Source: Streptomyces sp. 2114.4 (GTDB lineage Bacteria; Actinomycetota; Actinomycetes; Streptomycetales; Streptomycetaceae). Taken from it: DNA of 64,000 bases. The translations under genes were made by a program, and so were the position numbers. Within the stretch, counting starts at the first letter, position 1. Every line of letters starts with the position of its first letter. The DNA lies in contig NZ_FYEY01000001.1 in assembly GCF_900187385.1 (NCBI RefSeq), positions 1,736,001 to 1,800,000 on the forward strand, in the 5' to 3' direction. This document shows, one piece after another, positions 17,837 through 24,833 of this stretch. The notes beneath the pieces were generated by a model, which worked only from the letters and a program-made list of their open reading frames with translations, ran no database searches and was not told the DNA's origin.

Positions 17837-19276
17837 TCAAACCCCGCCCGTGTGGACCTGGAACGCCGCGCGGCGTACCGCCTTGGCGAGTGCCGGATCG
17901 GGGTGGGCCGCGGCAAGCGCCACCAGGACCTGGACCGTACGGGGGTGCCCTACTGCACGGACCTCCTCCAGGAGGCGGGGGACCGAGCCCTGGACCGCCG
18001 AGTCGAGGTGGCGCACCAGCAGTTGGGTCTCGCCGTGGTCGGCGACGGCCGCCGCGGTGTCCACCCACAGCCAGGTCGACTCCTCACGGGTGAGCACATC
18101 GGGGGCGGTCTCCGGGTCGCCGCCCTCGTGCTCGACCAGCCACAGCAGGGCGTACGGGCGCAGGGCCGGCTCGTCGGCCGCGGCGCGTACGGCGGCCTCG
18201 GCGGGGGCACCGACCGCCCGCAGTGCCTCGAAGGCCAGGCCGCGCAGCAGCGCGTCCTCGCCGCGGGCCACGGTCAGCAGTTCCTCGACGGCCGCGCCGA
18301 CCGAGCGGGCGGCGAGCCAGGCGCGGTACTCGGCGCGGGCCGGGCCGGGGGTGAGGCGGGCGCAGCCGCGCAGCATGGCCTCCGCGGACTGTTCGATGTG
18401 GCCGGCCGGGCTCTGTGCGGCGACGCAGATCTGTTCCAGCTTGACCCATACCGACCAGTTGCCGAGCGCTGTCAGCTGTGCCTCGGACGCGTCGTGGAAG
18501 GCCTCGTGGATGCCGTCGTGCGCGCCATCCGGCGGTACCAGGGCGCCGACGGTCAGCAGGGCGTCCAGCGCCCAGGCCAGCAGCTCGGCCAGCGACGCCC
18601 CCGCGGCGTCGTCGGCCGTCGGCGCGGCATGGTCGGCGCTGCCCGGGGACGGGTCCTGGCCGTAGGGGACCTCGCAGCGCTCCGTGCGCAGCTCGGCGAC
18701 GCGCTGGTCCAGCATGTCCAGCAGCACCGGCAGCCGGACGGGTCCGGCCGACAGGTGCAGCAGGGACAGCAACTGGGGCAGCGCCTCGACGACTTCGGCG
18801 ACTATCGTGGGGCCGGCCGTGGCCGGGGCGGGGCGGGCCAGCGACCAGGCGTCGAAGAGCGCGACCCAGCCGCGCAGCACGGCGGTGTCGTCGCGGTCCC
18901 AGGCGCGCAGCCGCCAGCCGGGGCGGGCGAGGCCGTCGTGGAGCTCGACGAGGCCGGCGAGCCGGGCCCGGTCCCAGTCGGTGCGGACCTGTTGCGGCGT
19001 CAGGCGAAGCGCTTCGGCGGCGCGTTGTGCCGCGGCCTTCGGCAGTGCCCCGTCCGCTCCGGCGCGCAGCGCGGCGCCGTCGGCCCAGCGGGCGAGGCGG
19101 GCGGCGCCGGCCAGCACGGCCCGGGCCTGCCGGGCCAGTTCCGCGGGCGGCGGCGTGCCCTCGGGCGGGCGGGGCGCCGGACGCTTGGTCCGGGTTGTCA
19201 CCGCCCGGCGGGCGGCCGCAACCGGTTGACGGGGGACGATGCGGAGCCGGGAGTCGCGCGGGGTACGGGACGTCAC
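17837..19276 (-). CDS. large helical protein of unknown function, paralogue of the 61821-63338 gene
   Basis: 479 aa from GTG 19276 (the start is uncertain; no good ribosome site, and a TTG 36 bases upstream is in frame). It is rich in Ala, Leu and Arg, almost wholly helical, with no signal peptide or membrane segment. The N-terminal part has ARLARWADGAALRAGADGAL followed by a winged-helix-like stretch. The C-terminal part (AWLAARSVGAAVEELLTVAR to HPRTVQVLVALAAAHPDPAL) resembles HEAT or ARM repeats. The same order of segments occurs in the protein at 61821-63338 (LWLAARTPLDAARDLLTAAR, ending HPATADVLEAMGRLHPDKKA), so the two are paralogues. Function unknown. Confidence 0.75.
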   Translation of the reverse strand: MTSRTPRDSRLRIVPRQPVAAARRAVTTRTKRPAPRPPEGTPPPAELARQARAVLAGAARLARWADGAALRAGADGALPKAAAQRAAEALRLTPQQVRTDWDRARLAGLVELHDGLARPGWRLRAWDRDDTAVLRGWVALFDAWSLARPAPATAGPTIVAEVVEALPQLLSLLHLSAGPVRLPVLLDMLDQRVAELRTERCEVPYGQDPSPGSADHAAPTADDAAGASLAELLAWALDALLTVGALVPPDGAHDGIHEAFHDASEAQLTALGNWSVWVKLEQICVAAQSPAGHIEQSAEAMLRGCARLTPGPARAEYRAWLAARSVGAAVEELLTVARGEDALLRGLAFEALRAVGAPAEAAVRAAADEPALRPYALLWLVEHEGGDPETAPDVLTREESTWLWVDTAAAVADHGETQLLVRHLDSAVQGSVPRLLEEVRAVGHPRTVQVLVALAAAHPDPALAKAVRRAAFQVHTGGV

Positions 19277-19447
19277 AGGAGCAGTGTTACGGCTGTCGGC
19301 CCGAAAGCCCAATCGGAACCCCGCCTGCGACCTGCCGGGGCCATGTCATCGGGCCGGCCCGTCCCTGATGAGGGGAGTTGTCGCCCCGCAGGCCCGGACG
19401 TCATCGGGCGCCGGCTCCCGGCGGGGCGGCGGACCGGCGGGCGGGTG

Positions 19448-20572
19448 TCACATGAGCGGGGTGAGGAAGCGCCGCAGCGCCTCTTCGCAGCCCGTAGGGT
19501 CGGCGTTCCACATCGCGGCGTGCGGTGCGTGCGGAACCGGCTGGAGGGTGACCAGATCGGCGCGGCGGGCGGCGAGGGAGCGGGAGGCCGACCAGGGGGC
19601 GATGAGGTCGTCGGGGCCGTGGAAGAGCAGGATGGGGACGTTCAGCCCGTCCGGGTCGACAGCGTCGGGCCGGTCGACGGGCATGCCCGTGGCGCCCTCG
19701 GCGGCGCGTACGACCAGCGGCAGCAGGACGCGCGGAACCCGCCGGGCGGCGGCCAGCGCCCGGATGGTGGCGCCCCGGTCGAGGACCGGGGAGTCCAGGA
19801 CCAGGCCGCTGATCCGGGCACGCAGTGCGGAGTGGGCGGCGGCGCGCAGCGCCATGGCCGCGCCGGTGGACCAGCCGTAGAGGACGATGTCCTGGGCGCC
19901 GTAGCGGACCGCGTAGCGGATCGCGGCGTCGAGGTCGCGCCATTCGGTGTCGCCGAGGTGGCTCAGGCCGTCGGCGGTGCGCGGGGCGCCGATGTCGTTG
20001 CGGTAGGCCAGGTCGAGGACCGGCAGCCGGTGACGGTGCAGGAACGGCATCACCACCATGGGGTGTGCACGGGTGGTGCCCAGTCCGTGGACGGTGATGA
20101 CCCAGGTGTCCCGTACGCCGGGGAGGAACCACGCGGGGAGGGCGCCGAGTTCACCGGGGATGTCGACGTCGGCGCAGTCCAGGCCGAGGGCGTCACGGGG
20201 GTTGCCGACGTGCACCTGCGGGGTGAGCCGCATCCGGTTGCCGGGTTTGAGGGTGCCGTGGGTGACCCGCACCAGGCGCCGTACGACCGCGTCGGCGGGG
20301 TGCGGTACGCCGTGGATGACATCGCCGACCACCGCGTGGCAGCCGGAGCCGGTGAGCCCGTAGGTGCCGGGCCGCAGGGTCGCCAGACTGCGGGTGAGGG
20401 CGATGCGGCTCTCGGTGGCGGAGTGCACGGTGAGGCGGGAGTCGCCCGGGAAGGGGTCGTCGGGCGACGGTTTCAGGGCAATGTCGCCGGCGTACCGGCC
20501 GACCGCCACGGCGGCCGCCCCGGCACCGATCACGGTGGTGGCGGCCACGGCCGCCGCGGTAACCAGGCGCAC
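19448..20572 (-). CDS. alpha/beta hydrolase with N-terminal membrane anchor
   Basis: About 374 aa from GTG 20572. A single hydrophobic segment near the N terminus (VTAAAVAATTVIGAGAAAVA) could be a signal anchor, so the enzyme is probably membrane-tethered or exported. The catalytic triad of the fold is visible: nucleophile YGWSTGAAMAL, acid HGPDDLIAP and His in VPHAPHAAMW, with an HGLGTTRAHP oxyanion region. The substrate is unknown (lipase or esterase-like). An upstream in-frame extension to 20713 contains a 15-bp tandem repeat giving LAVRPLAVRP; I regard it as untranslated. Confidence 0.82.
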   Translation of the reverse strand: MRLVTAAAVAATTVIGAGAAAVAVGRYAGDIALKPSPDDPFPGDSRLTVHSATESRIALTRSLATLRPGTYGLTGSGCHAVVGDVIHGVPHPADAVVRRLVRVTHGTLKPGNRMRLTPQVHVGNPRDALGLDCADVDIPGELGALPAWFLPGVRDTWVITVHGLGTTRAHPMVVMPFLHRHRLPVLDLAYRNDIGAPRTADGLSHLGDTEWRDLDAAIRYAVRYGAQDIVLYGWSTGAAMALRAAAHSALRARISGLVLDSPVLDRGATIRALAAARRVPRVLLPLVVRAAEGATGMPVDRPDAVDPDGLNVPILLFHGPDDLIAPWSASRSLAARRADLVTLQPVPHAPHAAMWNADPTGCEEALRRFLTPLM

Positions 20573-20660
20573 CTGTTCAGTGTGCGCAGCGGCGGCGGGG
20601 GCGGCCACTTGGCGGTGCCGGGCGGGTGACCGGGGGCCAGGTGGGCGGCTGACGGCGGCC

Positions 20661-20690
20661 GGGCGGACGGCGAGCGGGCGGACGGCGAGC
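20661..20690. repeat. 15-bp tandem repeat
   Basis: GGGCGGACGGCGAGC occurs twice in tandem (20661-20675 and 20676-20690) in the spacer between the hydrolase and the class II aldolase gene. It is probably a simple slippage duplication. Confidence 0.8.
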
Positions 20691-20722
20691 GGGGGGGCCG
20701 CGCCGCCGTCCACGGCGGGTGC

Positions 20723-21379
20723 TCAGCCCTGCGGGCCGTAGCCCCGCAGCTGTGCGGCGGCCGCGTCGAGCTGGGCGGCCGACAGCAGGTTGGGCGTGTG
20801 CCCCGGTACGGAGCTCGCGGTCAGCCAGACCCGGCACATCCACTCCAGCTGGGCGGTGCGGTCCAGCGCCTGGTCGAGGCTGTCGCCGTGGGTGAGGGTG
20901 CCGTGGTTCTGCAGCAGGCAGCCGGTGCGGTCGCGGAGTGCGTCGAGCATGTGGGCGGCGAGCTCGTCGCTGCCGTACAGGGCATAGGGGGCGACACGCA
21001 CGGGGCCGCCGAGCGCCGCGGTCATGTAGTGGACCGGCGGGAGTTCGGGGACGAGGGTGGAGACGGCGGTGGCGTACGGAGCGTGGGTGTGGACGACGGC
21101 GGTGGCCGTGGTGCTGCGGTAGACCGCCAGGTGCATCGGCAGTTCGCTGGTCGGCCGGAGCGTGCCGATGATCTGGCGCCCTTCGAGGTCGACCGCCGTG
21201 GTGTCGCCCGGCCCGAGCCGGTCGTAGGGGACGCCGCTGGGGGTGACCAGGATCAGGTCCTTGAGGCGGCGCGAGACATTGCCCGAGGTGCCGACGACCA
21301 GTTGGTCGGTCACGGTTCTGCGGGCGGTGGCGACCAGTTCGCCCCAGGCTTCGGCGAGGCGGTCGGCGTGGTCCTTCAT
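20723..21379 (-). CDS. class II aldolase/adducin family protein (L-fuculose/ribulose-phosphate aldolase-like)
   Basis: 218 aa from ATG 21379 (GGAGG upstream at 5 bases). Family signatures: GTSGNVSRR (phosphate binding), VTPSGVPYD, TSELPMH with the catalytic Glu, HTHAPYATAV with two zinc-binding His, and NHGTLTHG with the third. These make it a zinc-dependent aldolase or epimerase acting on a phosphorylated sugar such as fuculose-1-phosphate or ribulose-5-phosphate. It stands divergent from the phosphate permease gene. A GGTGA-TGTG-TCACC dyad at 21517-21530 lies upstream and could be an operator. Confidence 0.9.
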   Translation of the reverse strand: MKDHADRLAEAWGELVATARRTVTDQLVVGTSGNVSRRLKDLILVTPSGVPYDRLGPGDTTAVDLEGRQIIGTLRPTSELPMHLAVYRSTTATAVVHTHAPYATAVSTLVPELPPVHYMTAALGGPVRVAPYALYGSDELAAHMLDALRDRTGCLLQNHGTLTHGDSLDQALDRTAQLEWMCRVWLTASSVPGHTPNLLSAAQLDAAAAQLRGYGPQG

Positions 21380-21695
21380 GGGTCCTCCGGCGCGGTGCGG
21401 CGAGTGGCGGATTGCGGTGCGCGACACCGTACGAGCAGGCCGGGGCAGAGTACGACGGGGCCCAACCGTCCGGAATCCGCCATATAGGGATATCTGCTCC
21501 ATGGCGAGAATTGACCGGTGATGTGTCACCTTGCGTTGGTTGTCCGTTAACGTCACCGGGGAGCCGGCGCGCGACGCCCTCGCGGGGACGGCTCACCGGC
21601 CCAACTCATCAAGTTCGCCAACGGGTGAGGCGGAAGTGACGCGGGAGACTCCTCCGTGTGAACACTGCGGGGGTGTCATCACCGCGCCCGTCCCA

Positions 21696-21717
21696 GTTCA
21701 CTTTCCGTTCACCCACT
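21696..21717. promoter_or_regulatory. PHO box (PhoP operator) upstream of the phosphate permease
   Basis: Two direct-repeat units of 11 bp, GTTCACTTTCC and GTTCACCCACT, match the Streptomyces PHO-box unit (GTTCACC-like with 11-bp spacing). The site ends 49 bp before the ATG of the pit gene. The remainder of the gap from 21380 to 21695 contains the dyad noted under the aldolase and no gene I can support. Phosphate control of this gene family by PhoP is established in Streptomyces. Confidence 0.8.
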
Positions 21718-21766
21718 CTCCGTACGGTCCCAACGACACTGACCGACGAACTGATTGCCTGGGTGA

Positions 21767-23125
21767 ATGGAACACATCACGCTTCTCATCGGGATCGTGA
21801 TCGTCACGGCCTTGGTGTTCGACTTTACGAACGGCTTCCACGACACGGCCAATGCAATGGCCACCACCATCTCCACCGGGGCATTGCGACCCAAGACCGC
21901 GGTGGCGATGTCGGCAGGGCTCAACCTCGTCGGTGCGTTCCTGTCCGTGGAGGTGGCCAAGACCATCTCCGGCGGGATCATCGACGAGAGCGCCGGCATC
22001 AGACCTGAAGTGATCTTCGCCGGCCTGGTCGGCGCCATCGTCTGGAACCTGCTGACCTGGCTCGCGGGACTCCCCTCCAGCTCCTCCCACGCTCTCTTCG
22101 GCGGTCTCATCGGCGCGACCCTGGTGTCGGTCGGCACCCACGGGGTGCATGGCGAGGCCGTGGTGATGAAGGTCCTGATCCCGGCGGTGGCCGCCCCGGT
22201 CGTGGCCGGCCTGGCCGCGATGGCGGCGACCCGGCTCACCTACCGGCTTACCCGCAACCGCGCCGAGGCGGACACCGCCAAGGGCTACCGCGCGGGGCAG
22301 ATCGCCTCCGCCGCCCTGGTCTCCCTCGCCCACGGCACCAACGACGCCCAGAAGACGATGGGTGTGATCACCCTGGCGCTGATCACCGGCGGTGTGGTCG
22401 CCCCGCACGCCGACCCGCCGCTGTGGGTCATCGCCTCGGCCGGTCTCGCCATTGCGCTCGGTACGTACCTGGGCGGCTGGCGGATCATCCGCACGATGGG
22501 CAAGGGCATCACCGACATCCAGCCGCCGCAGGGCTTCGCCGCCCAGACCGGCGCGGCGGCCACCATCCTGGCCTCCTCGCACCTCGGCTTCGCGCTCTCC
22601 ACCACCCAGGTCTGCTCCGGCTCCGTGATGGGTTCGGGCCTGGGCCGCAAGGGCGGCGTGGTGCGGTGGTCCACGGCCGGCCGGATGGTCCTGGCCTGGG
22701 GCCTGACGCTGCCGGCCGCGGGTCTGGTCGCGGCGGGCGCCGCGTTCCTCGCGGGGCAGGGCGACTGGGGTGTGGCCGCGGTGGCCGTGCTCGCGCTCGG
22801 TATCTGCGGCGCGATCTGGGCCGCCTCCCGGCGCAAGCCGATCGACCACACCAATGTCAACGAAGGCCCGGCCGCGGAGCCGGTGGGCGTGGTGACCGCC
22901 GCGCTGCGCGCCGTCTCCCCTCCCCCGGCGGGCCAGCCGGCCCCGGCGACCGACGTTCCGGCGGCCGACGCCCCGGTGGCGGATGTCCCCGTGACCGATG
23001 TCCCGGTGGCGGACGCCCAGCCGGCCGACGCCCCGGAGGCCGCCGGGATCCCGGCCCAGCCGTCCGGCCCCGGCACCCCCGCGGCACCCGCCCCGCGCCC
23101 CAAGGCCGCGACGGTCTCCCGCTAG
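21767..23125 (+). CDS. pitH2: PiT family low-affinity inorganic phosphate transporter
   Basis: 452 aa with about ten membrane helices. The two PiT signatures are present: DFTNGFHDTANAMATTIST in the first repeat and SLAHGTNDAQKTMGVITLAL in the second, plus GLPSSSSHALFGG and SSHLGFALSTTQVCSGSVMG. These bind phosphate and cations for proton- or metal-phosphate symport. The last 75 residues are Pro/Ala/Asp-rich and cytoplasmic. The tandem PHO box, the following small membrane gene and the neighbouring cobalamin genes match PitH2 of S. coelicolor as I remember it; the symbol rests on that context. Confidence 0.9.
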   Translation: MEHITLLIGIVIVTALVFDFTNGFHDTANAMATTISTGALRPKTAVAMSAGLNLVGAFLSVEVAKTISGGIIDESAGIRPEVIFAGLVGAIVWNLLTWLAGLPSSSSHALFGGLIGATLVSVGTHGVHGEAVVMKVLIPAVAAPVVAGLAAMAATRLTYRLTRNRAEADTAKGYRAGQIASAALVSLAHGTNDAQKTMGVITLALITGGVVAPHADPPLWVIASAGLAIALGTYLGGWRIIRTMGKGITDIQPPQGFAAQTGAAATILASSHLGFALSTTQVCSGSVMGSGLGRKGGVVRWSTAGRMVLAWGLTLPAAGLVAAGAAFLAGQGDWGVAAVAVLALGICGAIWAASRRKPIDHTNVNEGPAAEPVGVVTAALRAVSPPPAGQPAPATDVPAADAPVADVPVTDVPVADAQPADAPEAAGIPAQPSGPGTPAAPAPRPKAATVSR

Positions 23126-23150
23126 CTGTCATCACCTGATAAGGAACTCC

Positions 23151-23387
23151 ATGAGCATCGACTGGGCAGCTCTCGGCCAGGTCTTCGGCGTCACCCTCGC
23201 GGTCACGGTGGGGATCGTGGGCCTGTTCACCGTCGGCATCGTCGGTACCTCCCGCCGGCCGCAGCCGGAAGGCGCCGCGGCCGCGGTCGCCGCACCGGGT
23301 GCGGGGGCGCGGGCCGGCGCGGTGGCCGCCTTCGCCCTGTGCGCGGCAGCGGTGGCCTACGGCATCTATCTGATCGTCGCCGCCTGA
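23151..23387 (+). CDS. small membrane protein paired with the phosphate permease (78 aa)
   Basis: ATG 23151 follows AAGGA at 5 bases, 25 bp after the permease stop, so the two are co-transcribed. Two membrane helices (VFGVTLAVTVGIVGLFTVGI and AGAVAAFALCAAAVAYGIYL) flank an Ala/Gly/Pro loop. The pairing with PitH2 is conserved in streptomycetes, to my knowledge, which suggests an accessory subunit, but no function has been shown. Confidence 0.82.
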   Translation: MSIDWAALGQVFGVTLAVTVGIVGLFTVGIVGTSRRPQPEGAAAAVAAPGAGARAGAVAAFALCAAAVAYGIYLIVAA

Positions 23388-23419
23388 CCTCCACCGAAGG
23401 CGGCACCGGACAGCGCGAG

Positions 23420-23463
23420 GCGCCCGGCGGACCACACGGCATCAGCCGTCGTCCGCCGGGCGC
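23420..23463. terminator. bidirectional hairpin between convergent genes
   Basis: GCGCCCGGCGGA (23420-23431) and TCCGCCGGGCGC (23452-23463) form a perfect 12-bp stem with a 20-base loop. It lies after the small membrane gene and overlaps the last codons of the convergent substrate-binding lipoprotein gene, and it could serve both. Confidence 0.6.
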
Positions 23464-24833
23464 TTCGTCGTCGGTGCGCCCCGTCCGCCGAGCGCGTCAT
23501 CGGCCTCCCGGGCCAGCCGGTCGGCGATGGCCGTGTCGCCGCGGCCGTTGAGGAAGGCGGACACCCCGAGCTGAACCACCTTGCTGAAGGTCTGGTAGTG
23601 GGCGCTGCGCGGGCGCGGTTCGGCCGCCAGCAGCGCCTCGTGCAGGGTGCGGGGGTCGGGGCGCGGCTCCGGCGCTCCCGGGCCGCCGCGCTCCGCATCC
23701 CGGGGCGGCAGCGGGCAGCGCGGTGCCGTGGGCCCGTCGCGGTACGCCGAGGTGCGGGTGGCCGCGAACCCCCGCTCCAGCAGACAGCGTTCGCTGCCCG
23801 CCCCGGTCAGCGCCTCGATCAGGGACCGGGCGCCGGCCGGCCGCTTGCTGCCCGCGGAGATCGCGAGGTTCTGCCCGCCCAGCACGGACATCCGCTTGCC
23901 GTCGCTGGGACGGGCGGGCAGCTGGGTGACGTCGAACTCCTTGCCCGGCGTGAGCTTCCGGGCGACGGAGGCGTACTCGACCGGCCAGTTGCGCATGAAC
24001 AGCGCGCGGCCGTCGGCGAACCAGCGGCGGCTCTCCGTCTCGTCCATGGCCGTGGCCTCGTGCGGCATGATCGAATCGAGCCGGTTCTTGAGCTCGGCGA
24101 CGCCCAGTTGCAGCGCGCCGACCTGCTCGCCCTTGGTGAAGCTGGTGGCTTCCGGGTCGCCGCCGTAGACCCAGGCCGACTCCAGGGTGTTGACGGTCAG
24201 CCCCTCGTAGGGCCGCAGCTGGGCGACCATGCCGTACATCGTGGGCCGCTTCTTCTTGCCGGCGGCGGCGTCGTGGGCCGCCTTGAGGTTGTAGTCCTTG
24301 GTCACCTCGGCCGCCACCTTCTTGAGTTCGTCCCAGGTGGACGGGGCGCCGTGGTGGTACGCGTCCAGGATGTCCTTGCGGTAGTAGAGCAGCCCGGCGT
24401 CCGTGTTGAAGGGCACGCCCCACACCTTGCCGTCGTACTCCACGGTCTTGGCCACACTGCCGAGGAAGTCCCCGTCCAGGCCCGCGGGCCAGGGGCGGAT
24501 CACGCCCGCCTCGGCGAACTCCGCGGTCCAGGCCACATCCAGGTTGAGCACGTCGTACCCGCCGATGCCGGACTGGCCCGCGGCCAGCAGCTGGCTGCGC
24601 TGGCCGTCGGCGGTGTCGGGGAGTTCGACGATCCGGACCGTGCGGTCGTGCGCCTTCTCCCAGGCGTGGATCAGGTCCTGGCGGATGCCGGAGCTGCTGA
24701 GGTCGCTGCCGGTGGCGAAGACGATCGCGCCCTTCTCCGGGACGTCCTGCTCCCCCGGTGTACAGCCGCTCACCGCCAGCGTCAGCAGCAGACACAGCGC
24801 GGCGGCGGGCGTGGTGGTGCGCACGGTAGTCAT
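23442..24833 (-). CDS. extracellular solute-binding lipoprotein, third gene of the caspase operon
   Basis: 463 aa. A lipoprotein signal peptide ends in the lipobox LAVSGC (Cys about 24). The mature part has the two-lobe fold of family 1 solute-binding proteins: AIVFATGSDLSSSGIRQDLI, GGYDVLNLDVAWTAEFAEAG, VWGVPFNTDAGLLYYRKDIL, then RRWFADGRALFMRNWPVEYA and FDVTQLPARPSDGKRMSVLGG. This resembles maltose/trehalose-type binding proteins. No ABC permease is encoded nearby. Its ATG overlaps the stop of the caspase-VWA gene (ATGA), so it belongs to that operon. I infer that it captures an external ligand for, or partners with, the membrane caspase rather than a transporter. Confidence 0.85.
   Translation of the reverse strand: MTTVRTTTPAAALCLLLTLAVSGCTPGEQDVPEKGAIVFATGSDLSSSGIRQDLIHAWEKAHDRTVRIVELPDTADGQRSQLLAAGQSGIGGYDVLNLDVAWTAEFAEAGVIRPWPAGLDGDFLGSVAKTVEYDGKVWGVPFNTDAGLLYYRKDILDAYHHGAPSTWDELKKVAAEVTKDYNLKAAHDAAAGKKKRPTMYGMVAQLRPYEGLTVNTLESAWVYGGDPEATSFTKGEQVGALQLGVAELKNRLDSIMPHEATAMDETESRRWFADGRALFMRNWPVEYASVARKLTPGKEFDVTQLPARPSDGKRMSVLGGQNLAISAGSKRPAGARSLIEALTGAGSERCLLERGFAATRTSAYRDGPTAPRCPLPPRDAERGGPGAPEPRPDPRTLHEALLAAEPRPRSAHYQTFSKVVQLGVSAFLNGRGDTAIADRLAREADDALGGRGAPTTKRPADDG

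Noticed and set aside
20572..20713. N-terminal extension of the alpha/beta hydrolase with LAVRP repeats
   Set aside because: It is the translation of a 15-bp tandem repeat in the spacer; the natural start is the GTG before the membrane anchor.
21517..21530. GGTGA-TGTG-TCACC as a second CRP site
   Set aside because: The spacer between half sites is 4 bases, not 6, so the geometry does not fit CRP; kept only as a possible operator.
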